From Parasitella parasitica (Eukaryota > Mucoromycota > Mucoromycetes > Mucorales > Mucoraceae): a DNA stretch of 64,000 bases. Under the pieces are notes generated by a model. The model saw only the letters and a program-made list of their open reading frames with translations. It had not been told where the DNA came from and did not search any database. Positions within the stretch are counted from its first letter, which is position 1; every line of letters starts with the position of its first letter. The translations under genes were made by a program, and so were the position numbers. The DNA lies in NCBI GenBank assembly GCA_025201805.1, contig MU619250.1:2112-66111 (forward strand), written 5' to 3'. Shown piece by piece: positions 25,304 to 37,127 of the stretch.

Positions 25304-25797
25304 GCTTGCTAATTGGAACAAAAAAAGAAGAGGGGAAAAAAATAAATGTCTGCGCGTCCTACCTTTATATATCTCGCTGAGAAAGAACTTGCAATTTGTT
25401 GCGAGACACCGCTTTAATAGTGTATTTAACAGCGTAGATAGACATGTATTTCATGGAATACAATAAGCGCATAGCGAGCAACTCTTGCATATAGGCGACT
25501 GTGCAGTGGAAACGGGTATCTTGATTTCTTTACTGTAGACATCTGTATAATTCTTTGTGGTTGTACAAATGACTTGCTTGATACGAAGATGGTAATATTA
25601 TGGAAGAGAGTCTGCCCATTTTCATTGTACATCTATCTCCCCCTCCTCTCTCTCTCTCTCTCTCTCTCCCTCAGCGAAACGATATCAAATCCAACGTAAC
25701 GCTACTTTTTTTTTTTTTTTCCAAGACATTTAGGCATGAAACTTTATTGGTCAGTGTGTATGATGATGGTCATATATAATGTGATGGTATGAAGAGG
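25304..25797. other. Intergenic region with a TC microsatellite
   Basis: Between two minus-strand genes. It contains (TC)n at 25645-25669 and a T14 run near 25710. No gene is supported. Confidence 0.5.
25645..25669. repeat. (TC)n microsatellite
   Basis: An uninterrupted CT dinucleotide run of about 25 bases inside a longer pyrimidine tract. Confidence 0.85.
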
Positions 25798-27285
<1,488 letters not shown>

Positions 27286-27490
27286 TCTCCCTTTTGTGTT
27301 TTAGAGAAAGAAAGAAGACACAAACTGAAAACCTTTCATTTCTGCCAAATGTACCCATACGGGCAATGGATCCAGTTTTGGTTGCTGCTTTTTTTGAAAG
27401 CCAGGAGGCAAACCTTGACACATTTTTCATATAAAATTTTCAAATTGCACACAGCTCTCCCAGCTGGCAACGCGAGAATCAGATAAACAA
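27286..27490. promoter_or_regulatory. Shared divergent promoter, forkhead gene and Sad1/USP39
   Basis: Only 205 bp separate the two start codons on opposite strands, so both promoters must lie here. The strip includes AT-rich sequence with CATATAAAATTTT near 27428. Confidence 0.6.
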
Positions 27491-29204
27491 ATGGAAGAAC
27501 CGCACGCCAAAAGAGCTCGATTGAGCTCTCCTCCAGAACCTGAGGCAAAAAACCAAGCCAGCAAAAACGATACGACAGATCTTTATCTGGATACAATTGA
27601 CAGACACATGTTGGATTTTGATTTTGAAAAGGTGTGCTCAGTCTCATTGTCGCAAATCAACGTCTACGCTTGTTTGACTTGCGGCAAATACTACCAAGGC
27701 CGTGGAAAGTCTTCCCATGCCTATTTCCACAGCATGGACAAGGACCACCATGTGTTTATCAACCTGCAAACGCTGAAAGTCTATGTCCTTCCAGACGGGT
27801 ACGAGGTCGATAATGCCTCATTGAATGACATCAAAGTGAGTCGTTACTCTCTCTCTCTCTTTCACTCTACAACGTGCATTTTACTAACATCCCGCTAAAT
27901 AGTATGTGCTCAACCCTATTCTGACAAAAGCCCAAGTGCACCAACTCGACACAACCTTGAAAATGTCTTACGATTTGAACAACAAGAAATATCTGCCTGG
28001 CTTTATCGGTTTAAACAATGTCAAAGCAAACGATTATGTCAACGTTGTCATCCAAGCATTGGCGCACATTCCTTCCATCAGGGATTACTTCATTTTGGAA
28101 GACTTTGAAAAGAAGGCTTCATCTCAGCTTGGTAACTAGGATACACCGTTTCAAAAAATGACAGCTGGATATTCATTTATTTCAAAATTGCTAGTCTGTA
28201 GATTCAGTGCCTTAATCAGAAAAATGTGGAATCCAAAAGCTTTCAAGGGACAAGTGAGCCCTCACGAGCTTTTGCAAGAGATCTCAAACGCCAGCCAAAA
28301 GAAATTCAAACTGACGGAGCAGAGCAATGCCATTGACTTTTTATCTTGGTTTCTGAACACGCTTCATAAAGACTTGGGAGGAACACGGAAGAAAAACAGC
28401 AGTAAAATATTGAGCAAAAAAAAAAGGGCGGGGGGGGGGAGAGGGGCGAGAACCACACGGTTTTAACCAGTTTGGGGGCATGTAGGCATTATATACAGAA
28501 AGTTTCAGGGAGAAGTCAAGGTAGAATCTCAGGATTTTGGATCAGCTGGAGCACCCACTGAGAAAGAGGCATTGTTGCTGTTTGACGAAGCTAAAGAAAT
28601 CAAATCCACAACTTCTCCATTCTTATTTTTGGCCCTGGATTTGCCGCAAGCACCTCTATATCAGGACGAAAAAGACAAGGATATTGTCCCTCAAGTGCCA
28701 CTGACAACCATTCTTGCTAAATTCGACGGCAACAAGGTGCAGGAAGTGGCAAACCAAATGCGACGATACAGCATTATTCGGTTACCCCAATTTCTCATCT
28801 TTCACATCAAACGGTTCAACAAGAACAGCTGGACAAGCGAAAAGAACCCGACCATCGTCAACTTTCCAATCAAGAATCTCGACATATCCAACTTCACTAC
28901 TGATCCTGATGCTGAAGCAGTAGGAAAACACTATGACTTGCGAGCCAACATCTGCCATGAAGGCAAACCTGACGCAGGAAAGGGAACCTATAAAGTCCAT
29001 GTTCGCCATTCAGGTACAGGTCAGTGGTACCAAATCCAAGATTTAATTGTAGAAGAAATCATGCCCCAAATGATTTTCATGTCAGAAAGCTATATTCAGG
29101 TAAAAAAAAAAAAAAAAAAAAAAATTGGTGCTGATTGGCAAATAACCCTGTATTAACAAAACCTTTGGTAGATTTGGGAAAGAAAAAATAACACAAAAGC
29201 TTGA
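27491..29204 (+). CDS. SAD1: Sad1/USP39-like U4/U6.U5 tri-snRNP assembly factor
   Basis: Five exons (27491-27835, 27903-28131, 28195-28401, 28486-29099, 29172-29204) give 475 residues. An N-terminal UBP-type zinc finger is visible (SQINVYACLTCGKYYQGRG, SSHAYFHSMDKDHHVFINL). The USP-like domain starts FIGLNNVKANDYVNVVIQAL, where active USPs have N-x-C, so the catalytic Cys is replaced. Other USP39 blocks are VSPHELLQEIS, FLSWFLNTLH, LALDLPQAPLY, EKNPTIVNFPI and GQWYQIQDL, and the last 11-residue exon reads IWERKNNTKA. The protein is a non-catalytic spliceosome component in the nucleus. Intron 3 has an A10 run and a G-rich stretch with a G9 run. Intron 4 has an A23 run. The stop codon is only 15 bp from that of the convergent GMF gene. 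Confidence 0.93.
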
Positions 29205-29219
29205 ATACTAATAAAAGCC

Positions 29220-29280
29220 TTAAAGATTCTTTTTGAGGAATTCGTCTGTTAAACTGTCAGCCTCACGAATGTCAAATCCC

Positions 29281-29316
<36 letters not shown>

Positions 29317-30020
29317 CGTATACCGTATTGTTAGCTGTGCTCGCTGCGATGAATAACCCAATCAGACTTACTCTGTTGACTTCAATCTTTTCTTGCAGAT
29401 ATGTCTTGGCCGATGCGTACTGTTATGAAAATGCGTCGTTGAGTAAACACTCTATTCGTGTCAGGTTTGGTTGCTTACAAGCATATTCACTTCGGCCTTG
29501 GCTGTTGAAGGAGACCAGTAAACAAACACGAGAGGAAAGTTGGTTCTTCCATCATCATGCTTCAGCTAGGGATGCAATCGCATTAAATCAATCCAATAAC
29601 TCACAATGCTCTATCCCTTCTTACTTCGTAACTCAAAATAATGAAACGCGGTGTATTTTCAGGCAATTCTGTGTATTTCAATTGAGTCAGCTTGCATGTA
29701 TCAGTGCTCCATCAATACAGCAGCATCAAACCTTCAATCAAATCCTCTAGAGAGATATTGTCATAAACCTCATCCTCCACAATTTTTAAGGTTTTGCGAT
29801 CAATTTGCACTATCTCTCTCTCTGTTAACTTTTGTCGTAATTTACTCGCAAGATACTTACAGACAAAAGCTGCATTTCCACTTTCATATTTAGCAAAACG
29901 AAAATCCTTGATTTTTTGGACCAGGTCAGCATCAATCTCACAGGTAGACGAGGCGCTCTATTAGTCATAAACGTTGGTACATGTGCCTTTTTTTCTCTCT
30001 CTCTCTCTTTTTACTGCCAT
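29220..30020 (-). CDS. Glia maturation factor-like ADF-H protein (GMF/Aim7)
   Basis: Seven exons: a one- or two-codon start exon, then 29861-29957, 29732-29809, 29625-29668, 29479-29565, 29372-29419 and 29220-29279. They give about 139 residues. The spliced product reads CEIDADLVQKIKDFRFAKYE, LQIDRKTLKIVEDEV, ELPENTPRFIILSYEL, HDDGRTNFPLVFVYWSPS and AEVNMLYASAKTYLQ. It ends GFDIREADSLTDEFLKKNL, matching GMF along its full length. GMF binds Arp2/3 and promotes debranching of actin filaments. The start is uncertain: ATG at 30020 (Met-Ala, then intron) or ATG at 30040 (Met only). Both stay in frame. The last intron ends in twelve CTA triplets that provide the acceptor AG. Six introns in about 139 codons is unusually dense. 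Confidence 0.9.
29281..29316. repeat. (TAG/CTA)12 microsatellite forming a 3' splice site
   Basis: Twelve perfect TAG triplets on the plus strand. On the transcribed minus strand they read CTA repeats, and the last CTAG is the intron acceptor of the GMF-like gene. Confidence 0.9.
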
Positions 30021-30040
30021 GTAGATTTGTTTGTTACCAT

Positions 30041-30570
30041 AATGTAATTGATATGTTTTATGGAAAAACCAGTTGTTTCCTTTTGATTTTTGAGAATTTT
30101 AACGACACGCGGGTCTTCAAACATGAAGCCCAATCTTTTGTTTTCATTTTGAAAGAGTTACTCTAAATAAAGAACATGTTTGCTGTATGTTGGCAATTGG
30201 CATCTGTTAACCACCACCCCAACCCCCAACCCCCCCTTTGGCTGTGAAAAGTAATACAATTAGAATATGAGTCGTCTGTGAGGGCTTGTGTAGCATTGTT
30301 GAGTGCACAACAGACAATTTTCCCTCATTTCCAGTCTCCTGATAAAAAGCACCACAATGATACCAAAAGATCTGCAAAGGCTGATTGGGCATTGGTATCA
30401 CTACACTTATGACATGCATTGCGTCTTCATGGCCTCAAATGATTTAAAACAAAAAGCTTAATGATACCGCTGATTGAACCTCAGCATTAAAAAGAGCCTT
30501 CACATCCTGAAATATTTTTTTCTTTCTTCTTCTTCCTGCACTATTACGCACACAATATCCAAAATACAAT
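30041..30570. other. Divergent intergenic region, GMF and TXNDC17 genes
   Basis: Carries the promoters of both genes. A C-rich patch lies at 30210-30240 and a CT-rich leader ends just before the ATG at 30571. No further gene is seen. Confidence 0.5.
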
Positions 30571-31012
30571 ATGAAATCTGTCCGTGTCAATACTGAGAGC
30601 TTTGATCAGGAAGTCGACAAGGCCATCAAATCAGGTAGCCCCGTCTTTGTTCTCTTTTTCGGTACCGAAACTCCCGAGACATCAGAATCTTGGTGTCCGG
30701 ATTGTGTTATCGCTGATCCTCTTGTTCGTAGAGCCATCATTCCCGTCAAAGATGCAATCCTTATCGAAGCCCCTGTTGGTGATCGCAATGAGTGGAAGGG
30801 TAATAGCACCCATATCTATCGTACTCGATTCGGTGTCCCTGCAATCCCTACTCTGTTCAAGTGGTCTGCTGTAAGCGATTCATTTGTTATAATGCGTATG
30901 TGTACTACCTTCAATGTTACTAATGAATCTTTTTTAGGCGGGTCCTGGTGAGAAATTGGTTGAAGAGGAATGCGCTGATATTATCAAGCTTACCAAGTTT
31001 GTTGGAAACTAG
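30571..31012 (+). CDS. Thioredoxin-like protein, TXNDC17/TRP14 family
   Basis: Two exons (30571-30870 and 30938-31012) give 124 residues. The core VFVLFFGTETPETSESWCPDC carries the WCPDC active-site motif and the loop insertion that mark the TRP14 group rather than classical thioredoxin (WCGPC). The cis-proline strand follows (GVPAIPTLFKW). The C-terminus is LVEEECADIIKLTKFVGN. TRP14 proteins are cytosolic oxidoreductases that reduce L-cystine and protein disulfides using thioredoxin reductase. The full length is typical of the family. Confidence 0.92.
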
Positions 31013-31557
31013 GCTTTGTATTTATAATAAATGGGTTTGTACCATCACATCTTGTAGTGATTATCAAAAGTGGGATAGAAATGAGTTATGCACCATGATA
31101 AGAGTTCTTTTAATTTGTAGGAATAGCTATTTATTTGCTTTAGTGATTAAAAACCACCAAACACGAATGTGTTTGTAGAGATTTTGAGTAAACCTTGTTT
31201 GGATGCCTAAATATGCTACATTTCATGTTTTTCGTGCTATTTTTGCAGCTGTCTTTAGAAGTGGTTAACTTGCCAGTGTTTGTTATTTTATTTACGTTGT
31301 AAATGTTCAATATGAACTTCACAAGATGTAGACATTGAGTATGCTAGTATATATTAATTGAAATACGCTTGGCTCAAAATGCTAATTTTGTGCGTTATTG
31401 ACCCCCTATAAACCTCTAATTTATATCGATCGATTCCCCAAAGGTCAGAGTAATATACTAATACAATTTTGTAGCATTTAGAGATATTTTATTTTTCTGT
31501 TAAAATCTGCAAATTTTCATGAGGGAGTATAAGGAAAAATTGGGGATTTTTACACAA
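31013..31557. other. Intergenic region, no gene seen
   Basis: AT-rich sequence after the thioredoxin gene and before the first direct-repeat copy. No coding or repeat signal. Confidence 0.4.
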
Positions 31558-32307
31558 TGTGGTTTTTAAGCTAAAAAACGAAACTTTTTACTATTGTTTG
31601 TGCGGACAAAATTAAGCACCAAAGTGTCCTTCTTCATTTTGTTGTTCAGGTCTTTTAGTTTACATTACCAGTTTTTGATATATTTACGAAAAACTGTTTT
31701 TCAGTTTTTTAACTTTTACGAACAATTTTATCAGGTGTTTTTTTAGAAAAGAAATAGAATATTATAGATGATATTAATTAACATGTATTCTTATTAATTG
31801 GCTATGCGTGGTTAGTATATGTTTTGGATTGATAAAATACTTTAAAAGTGGAAAACGCTCGTTTGTATTAAACCGAATGTTTGAATCATCCAATACTACG
31901 AAACAAATTTCAACCCCCGTAAACCAAAAATCGCACCGCATCAAAAAATGCGAAGATGCAGTATACCAAAAAAATGTACATGTGAAATACACAGACTTGC
32001 ACATCTCACTTCGCAAGACTTGAGGATACGATTACAATAGCTCGTATTTGGCTTATTTCGATTGCTCAGTGAGCATATGACGCTTTGCTCAACTATAAAA
32101 TCTAAAATCAGTAAATCCGATGGCAATAATTTGGATTATCTGATGTACCGGAAGACTTTACTGCCTGGTAATTTGCAAACAGTAACTGAATTGGCAAACA
32201 AAGCAATAGCTAAACAAACGAGAGAGCAAACTACGCTTAACTTGTGTACTGTATAGAGCAGTTTACACTGATGCTGCACCAGCTAGAAAATGCCTAATTC
32301 TATGACC
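31558..32307. repeat. Direct repeat, copy 1 (about 750 bp)
   Basis: Diverged duplicate of 34998-35597 in the same orientation. The last 87 bp (32221-32307) are identical to 35511-35597, and the rest carries substitutions and indels, including an extra block of about 90 bp near 31875-31965. The final 65 codons read like the end of a protein (SKSDGNNLDYLMYRKTLLPG ... TTLNLCTV, stop), with an acceptor-like CAATAG before it. The copy ends at the N gap. It is probably a relic of a duplicated gene end. Confidence 0.85.
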
Positions 32308-32580
32308 NNNNNNNNNNNNNNNNNNNNNNNNNNNNNNNNNNNNNNNNNNNNNNNNNNNNNNNNNNNNNNNNNNNNNNNNNNNNNNNNNNNNNNNNNNNNN
32401 NNNNNNNNNNNNNNNNNNNNNNNNNNNNNNNNNNNNNNNNNNNNNNNNNNNNNNNNNNNNNNNNNNNNNNNNNNNNNNNNNNNNNNNNNNNNNNNNNNNN
32501 NNNNNNNNNNNNNNNNNNNNNNNNNNNNNNNNNNNNNNNNNNNNNNNNNNNNNNNNNNNNNNNNNNNNNNNNNNNNNNNN
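32308..32580. other. Assembly gap (273 N)
   Basis: Unknown bases. The corresponding point of repeat copy 2 starts a T run. The first bases after the gap are the inverted form of the minisatellite at 34597-34800, so the gap probably hides an inverted repetitive array. Confidence 0.95.
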
Positions 32581-32592
32581 TTGCGTTCCTTC
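32581..32592. repeat. Inner edge of left inverted array
   Basis: TTGCGTTCCTTC is the exact reverse complement of GAAGGAACGCAA at 34601-34612, the inner edge of the minisatellite on the far side of the zinc-finger gene. The next bases, CCAAACTG, also invert CAGTTTGG from the array. Confidence 0.7.
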
Positions 32593-32632
32593 CCAAACTG
32601 ATTTTTTCTTACTTTTTGTTCAGATAATTATC

Positions 32633-34447
32633 ATGACAACATCAGACATAAAAACAACTTGTAACAAGTGCAATACATCGGTTGGAGGGTCACTCAAACA
32701 CCATGAAAAGAATTATCATACATCTTCTATTTCAGTGAGATACATGGAAAGCGAAGGTTTTGTTCTTTTTAATATTTCCTGTTTTGTTCGTTAACATGTG
32801 CGAATTTCTTTCTGCCAGATTCAGAACAACCAACCATCCTTCTTTTGGAACGCAATGAGAAGACGGACCAATTTGAATGCCCCTTTTGCAAGAAGACATG
32901 GGCTACATGTTCAAGCACTCGCAGCCATTTTTATCGACATGCTGGTAAATGCTGTGATTCTTCGGGTAGGAACGAATATAACTACCGAGTCTTTTCTGCT
33001 CACCATTATTATATCAAACACAGCTAATTCATCTGGTGATGAAGAAAGTGACATTGAGGACACAACCATTGCCACCATCGAAATGGAGGCCACAGAACTC
33101 ATCACTGTGTTTCCTGAATCTATTGACAGCCCTCGAAGAAGCTTTGATGAATCAATTTTACGTGCTTTAAGACAATCAGGCGGTTCTATCTGTGAGAGAA
33201 ACAAAGCCCTGTGGATTGCAGATACATTGAAATTACAACCATTTGCATTGCTGGACGACAATCAAGTGGAAGAAATAGCTCTAACCCACTACGACAATCA
33301 TATGCCTTTGATGACCAAGAGTCAGGATCACACTTTTCGCGTCAAACATGTCACAGCTGGCAAGAAACGTGCATGGGATGATAGTCTTATATCGACAAAT
33401 GCAAATTCAACAACGAATATCGAAGCAAGTCTCATGTCAATCCAACATTACGGACCTTACGCCCAACAATTATCCACACGATGCTACAAGCAGTTAGATA
33501 TCAATTCATGTCAATTATTGAACGACGACTGGACGTTTTTGCCTCAACTACGATATGCCTGCGCCCAATTGCTTGCCGGTGCGATTATTATGAACAAAAA
33601 CAATGAGGCTGTACTTGTCAACACCGTGGAGATTTATGGACGCCAGCGTTCCCTCGATGTTCATCGAGAAAACTTTGTGAACAAAAAAGGAAAATCAGCA
33701 TCCTCATCTTTACCACCTGTCACCACCAAATACCACCACACATGGGCAACAATTATGGCTGACAATGAAGGCGATAAGTTAGTTGTGTGAACCAAGACAT
33801 TGAACGCATTAATCACATCAAGTCTCCGAATCGATTCCATTCATGAAGCAAGTGTTGGGGGGATCATCTCGCATTTTGAATTGGACGAAAGTGCAGCATT
33901 GACAGCGTCAATTTTCTTGGACAGCGATTCGATCAAAAAAGCCAGCAGTTTGGCAAGCAATCGAAATGCAAACAAGATTGATCGGTTTGATCTGCGATAC
34001 CAACTTCGACAATTACGATCAAAATTCCAATACCCTTCAACGTACCTCTTTTGTCGCGCGTCGAGCATCTTTGCAAATGACGTGCGGTCACAACCATATA
34101 GCATTTTCACCTTATGTGAAGGACCCGACACAGGACGTGAATCAGCAGCGAAAATAGCCTCGAAACTTTTTCTCAACATTGCGGAAACTGTCCAATCTAA
34201 CACTCATCCAACGTTGCCAAAAACTCTTGTAAATTCTTTATGGACGAAGTGCCAAGATGGTCAAGTGAAATCTATACTGCAACAAATTGTTGAACTATAC
34301 CACGATGAAAACGTTATGGATATCTTGGAAAACCATTTCCTCAACGAAAAATTGAAGTCTTTAGCCAACTTGATGTCAACAAGCCTCGTTTTAGCAAACA
34401 AATCAGTGGCAGAAAATGTCAAGTCTCGTGTCCAAAATGGTTATTAG
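32633..34447 (+). CDS. C2H2 zinc-finger protein of unknown function between inverted arrays
   Basis: Four exons are proposed: 32633-32756, 32819-32944, 33024-33777 and 33823-34447, for 542 residues. Near the N-terminus are CNKCNTSVGGSLKHHEKNYH (an atypical C2H2) and CPFCKKTWATCSSTRSHFYRH (a canonical C-x2-C-x12-H-x3-H finger). The remaining 450 residues are mixed alpha/beta, with WIADTLKLQPFALLDD, QHYGPYAQQLSTRCYKQLD, LRYACAQLLAGAIIMNKNN and IEIYG-like strands. I recognise no transposase, integrase or helicase motif. A TGA at 33788-33790 falls inside a 45-nt GTTAGT...AAG segment that splices in frame, so I favour an intron over a nonsense mutation. Its start codon lies 40 bp inside the left inverted edge and its stop 150 bp before the right array. 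This suggests the gene belongs to a mobile or duplicated unit, which is inference. Confidence 0.65.
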
Positions 34448-34596
34448 TGCGCTCTTGTACCAATCTCAAATTTTTTCATCATTTCAACCTTTGAATAAAA
34501 ATTATCCTTCTTTTCAACATTAAGTGCTGCGTCTATCTTTTTACTTTTAAAACATTTTGTCATCATCATTCACTTGAGCTAAAAAAAAAAAAAATA

Positions 34597-34800
34597 GTGT
34601 GAAGGAACGCAATTGGAACGCAGCTGGAACGCAGTTGGAACGCAAGCCAAAAAAAACAGTGTGGAGGAACACAGTTGGAACGCAGCTGGAACGCAGTTGG
34701 AACGCAGTTTGGAACGCAAGCCAAAAAAAACAGTGTGGAGGAACACAGTTGGAACGCAGCTGGAACGCAGTTGGAACGCAGTTTGGAACGCAAGCCAAAA
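34597..34800. repeat. GGAACGCA minisatellite (right inverted array)
   Basis: Three higher-order units of about 61-73 bp. Each holds several 11-bp words of the form AGTTGGAACGC/AGCTGGAACGC and ends in GCAAGCC followed by an A run. Because 11 is not a multiple of 3, the array stays open in several frames on both strands and produces spurious proteins. The inner edge GAAGGAACGCAA is inverted at 32581-32592. Confidence 0.9.
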
Positions 34801-34997
34801 AAACTAACCACCTTCACATTGACAGCCCATTAAAAATTCATTCAAGTTCGATAGAAATTTCTCGCAAATGTTGATAGTGCCAATTTCTTTTCTTTTAAAT
34901 CTAAAAATTGGCAACCAAATAAATGTTCAAGAAGATTCCAGCATAATAACATTTCCCATTTTGTTCTTCAGGTCTAATTAGCAATTTCCACAAATTG

Positions 34998-35597
34998 TGG
35001 TTTTTAAGCTGAAAAACAAAACTTTTTACTACACAAAATTAAGCACCAAAGTGTCTCTCTTTGTTTGGTTGTTCAAGTCTTTTAGTTAACATATTCATGA
35101 AAAACAGTTTTCTAGTTTTTCAACTTTTTTGGACAATTTTACAAGGTGTTTTTTTAGATCAAAAATATAATCCAATAGATGGTATTAATTAGCATGCTTT
35201 AATTAATTGACTAAACATTGTTGGCAAATGTTTTGGATTGATATAATACTTCAAAAGCGGAAAATGTTCGTTTGTTTTAAACCAAACCAAAAAAATATAC
35301 ATGTGAAATACACAGACTTGCACACGGTATCTCGTACTTGGCTTATTTCGATTGCTCAATGAGCAAATGACGCTCTCTTAAACTATAAAAGTTGAAATCA
35401 GTAAATCCGATGGCAAAAATTTGGATTATCTGATGAAGCAGAAGACTTTGCTGCCTGGTAATTTGTAAACAGCAACTGAATTGGCGAGCAAAGCAATAGC
35501 TCAACAAACGAGAGAGCAAACTACGCTTAACTTGTGTACTGTATAGAGCAGTTTACACTGATGCTGCACCAGCTAGAAAATGCCTAATTCTATGACC
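34998..35597. repeat. Direct repeat, copy 2 (about 600 bp)
   Basis: Partner of 31558-32307, lacking that copy's extra block of about 90 bp. The coding-like tail is conserved (SDGKNLDYLM, KTLLPGNL, TREQTTLNLCTV), but one glutamine codon is TAA here, so this copy cannot encode it intact. A T10 run follows directly. Confidence 0.85.
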
Positions 35598-37127
35598 TTT
35601 TTTTTTTGTCTACTCTGTGCAAATGTCTTTACTATCATCAGCATGGTTATTCTCTCATCAAATATCTAATCGGTTAAAAACTTTTGAAAGACGAGTACAT
35701 TCAACTGTAGATTTTAAAGTGTACTTATTATTACAATTTTGGTTTTCATGCAACGAAAATCACCGGTCTTATAGTAGTAATATTGCTTCTCAGATCACAA
35801 ATTTGAAGTGGGCTAGAGCCTTTGGAAGATGCAACGCTCTACAGAAATGAAAAGATTGCAATGCGTAGTAATATCACAAGCTGCATCAAAAAATTCCTCG
35901 ATTTATAAAGAGGAATATGATCTCATTACGAGTTTAATAGCATTTATTTTACTACAACATTTAAAAAAACACACACACACCATCCAGAATTAACAATATG
36001 TTTGATGTTGGGTTGCACGTGGTCTGATCGTTCTTAATGCAACTGAACGAACACATAAAAATTGTTTGCATTGTATCTACAAAAATTAACTTGAATATTC
36101 AAGTAAACAAGGTGTCTGATTGGCTGTAAAACTATAGATACTCTGTATAATGCGTATTGTACCACTGCATACAAACATCCTTGAATAGTGTAACGTTTTA
36201 CAGCTCTTTTTTTTGGTTATTGGCATCAAGTTTTATCGATTTGCTTATGAAACCGGTACATCAAAAGTCCGTTATAACTGATCATTGATGAATTATCATC
36301 TGTGAAGATTAGTATTTTTCAAACTGTTTTGTGGAAACCTTTTATTATATTTGAGACGGTCGACGTGCATGCAGGGTTGCCGTTGCTGTCAGCCTACATT
36401 TATGCATTATTTCAATATGTATACATCCCTCAGATCTACGGATGCTAAAAAAGTACAGCCATATAACTTGGAAAATAAACAGCAGAATCCAAAGCACAGA
36501 CTTCCAAGAAGCTTCATATAAGCCATACAAGGAAAAAAGTAAAAAGTGTGTAATGTGCTAAGGTATTATTTTTTCAAAGGTGAACAGCTATTTTTTATTT
36601 AATAAGATTGGGAATAACGTGGGAATTTAATCCTTAATTCTGTATTGCAAATGTCGAATATCAGCCACAAGGAACAAACCAAATCTTGATACATAATTCT
36701 ACAAAAAAGAACTATTTGCAGCACAAACATTCGTTGTTTATTCGAGCAAACAGAATACTAGGTCATATAACAACTTTTCGATGGAAATAAATAGATGCAT
36801 CGATCCTTTACATTGTCCTCCTCTCCAGTCAAACGATATTTGTGTTAAGATTCCGAATATCCAATGTAACCCTATATCTGCGGGGCATGTGACATCATTG
36901 GTGGATTGATATGGTAGTTGAGGGAGGGTATATTTGATGGCATACAACAGTTGGTATTATTGCTATATCCATTACTCAACCCATTTATGATTGGGGAGCA
37001 TTGCACCTGGTGACTGCAGCCAGAAAAAAAAAGGTATATAAGCAAACAGATCTTGTCCATAGCTTTGTCTTTTTTTTTTTTCTTTACCATCAACACTTCT
37101 CTCCACGACAAGATATCAACGATTAAA
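35598..37127. other. Intergenic region before allantoicase
   Basis: About 1.5 kb of AT-rich DNA with a short (AC)n run near 35970. The last 100 bp (poly-T, CT-rich, ATATCAACGATTAAA) are probably the allantoicase leader. The minus-strand open frame at 36872-37111 overlaps that leader and is not credible. Confidence 0.45.

Noticed and set aside
27965-28020. Loss of the catalytic Cys in the USP-like gene as degeneration
   Set aside because: Absence of the nucleophile is normal for Sad1/USP39, which is a non-catalytic splicing factor.
32290-32601. Open frames spanning the N gap
   Set aside because: Composed almost entirely of unknown bases.
33780-33800. 19-nt or 15-nt intron around the TGA in the zinc-finger gene
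   Set aside because: A 45-nt GTTAGT...AAG intron explains the stop with ordinary size and correct phase.
34547-34874. Four overlapping repetitive proteins in the minisatellite
   Set aside because: Artefacts of an 11-bp tandem repeat that stays open in several frames.
31558-35597. LTR retrotransposon interpretation of the direct repeats
   Set aside because: No TG/CA termini, primer-binding site, gag/pol or reverse-transcriptase signature. Lengths differ and the interior is a zinc-finger gene.
36872-37111. Minus-strand 79-residue frame upstream of allantoicase
   Set aside because: Overlaps the probable promoter and leader, and no conserved features.
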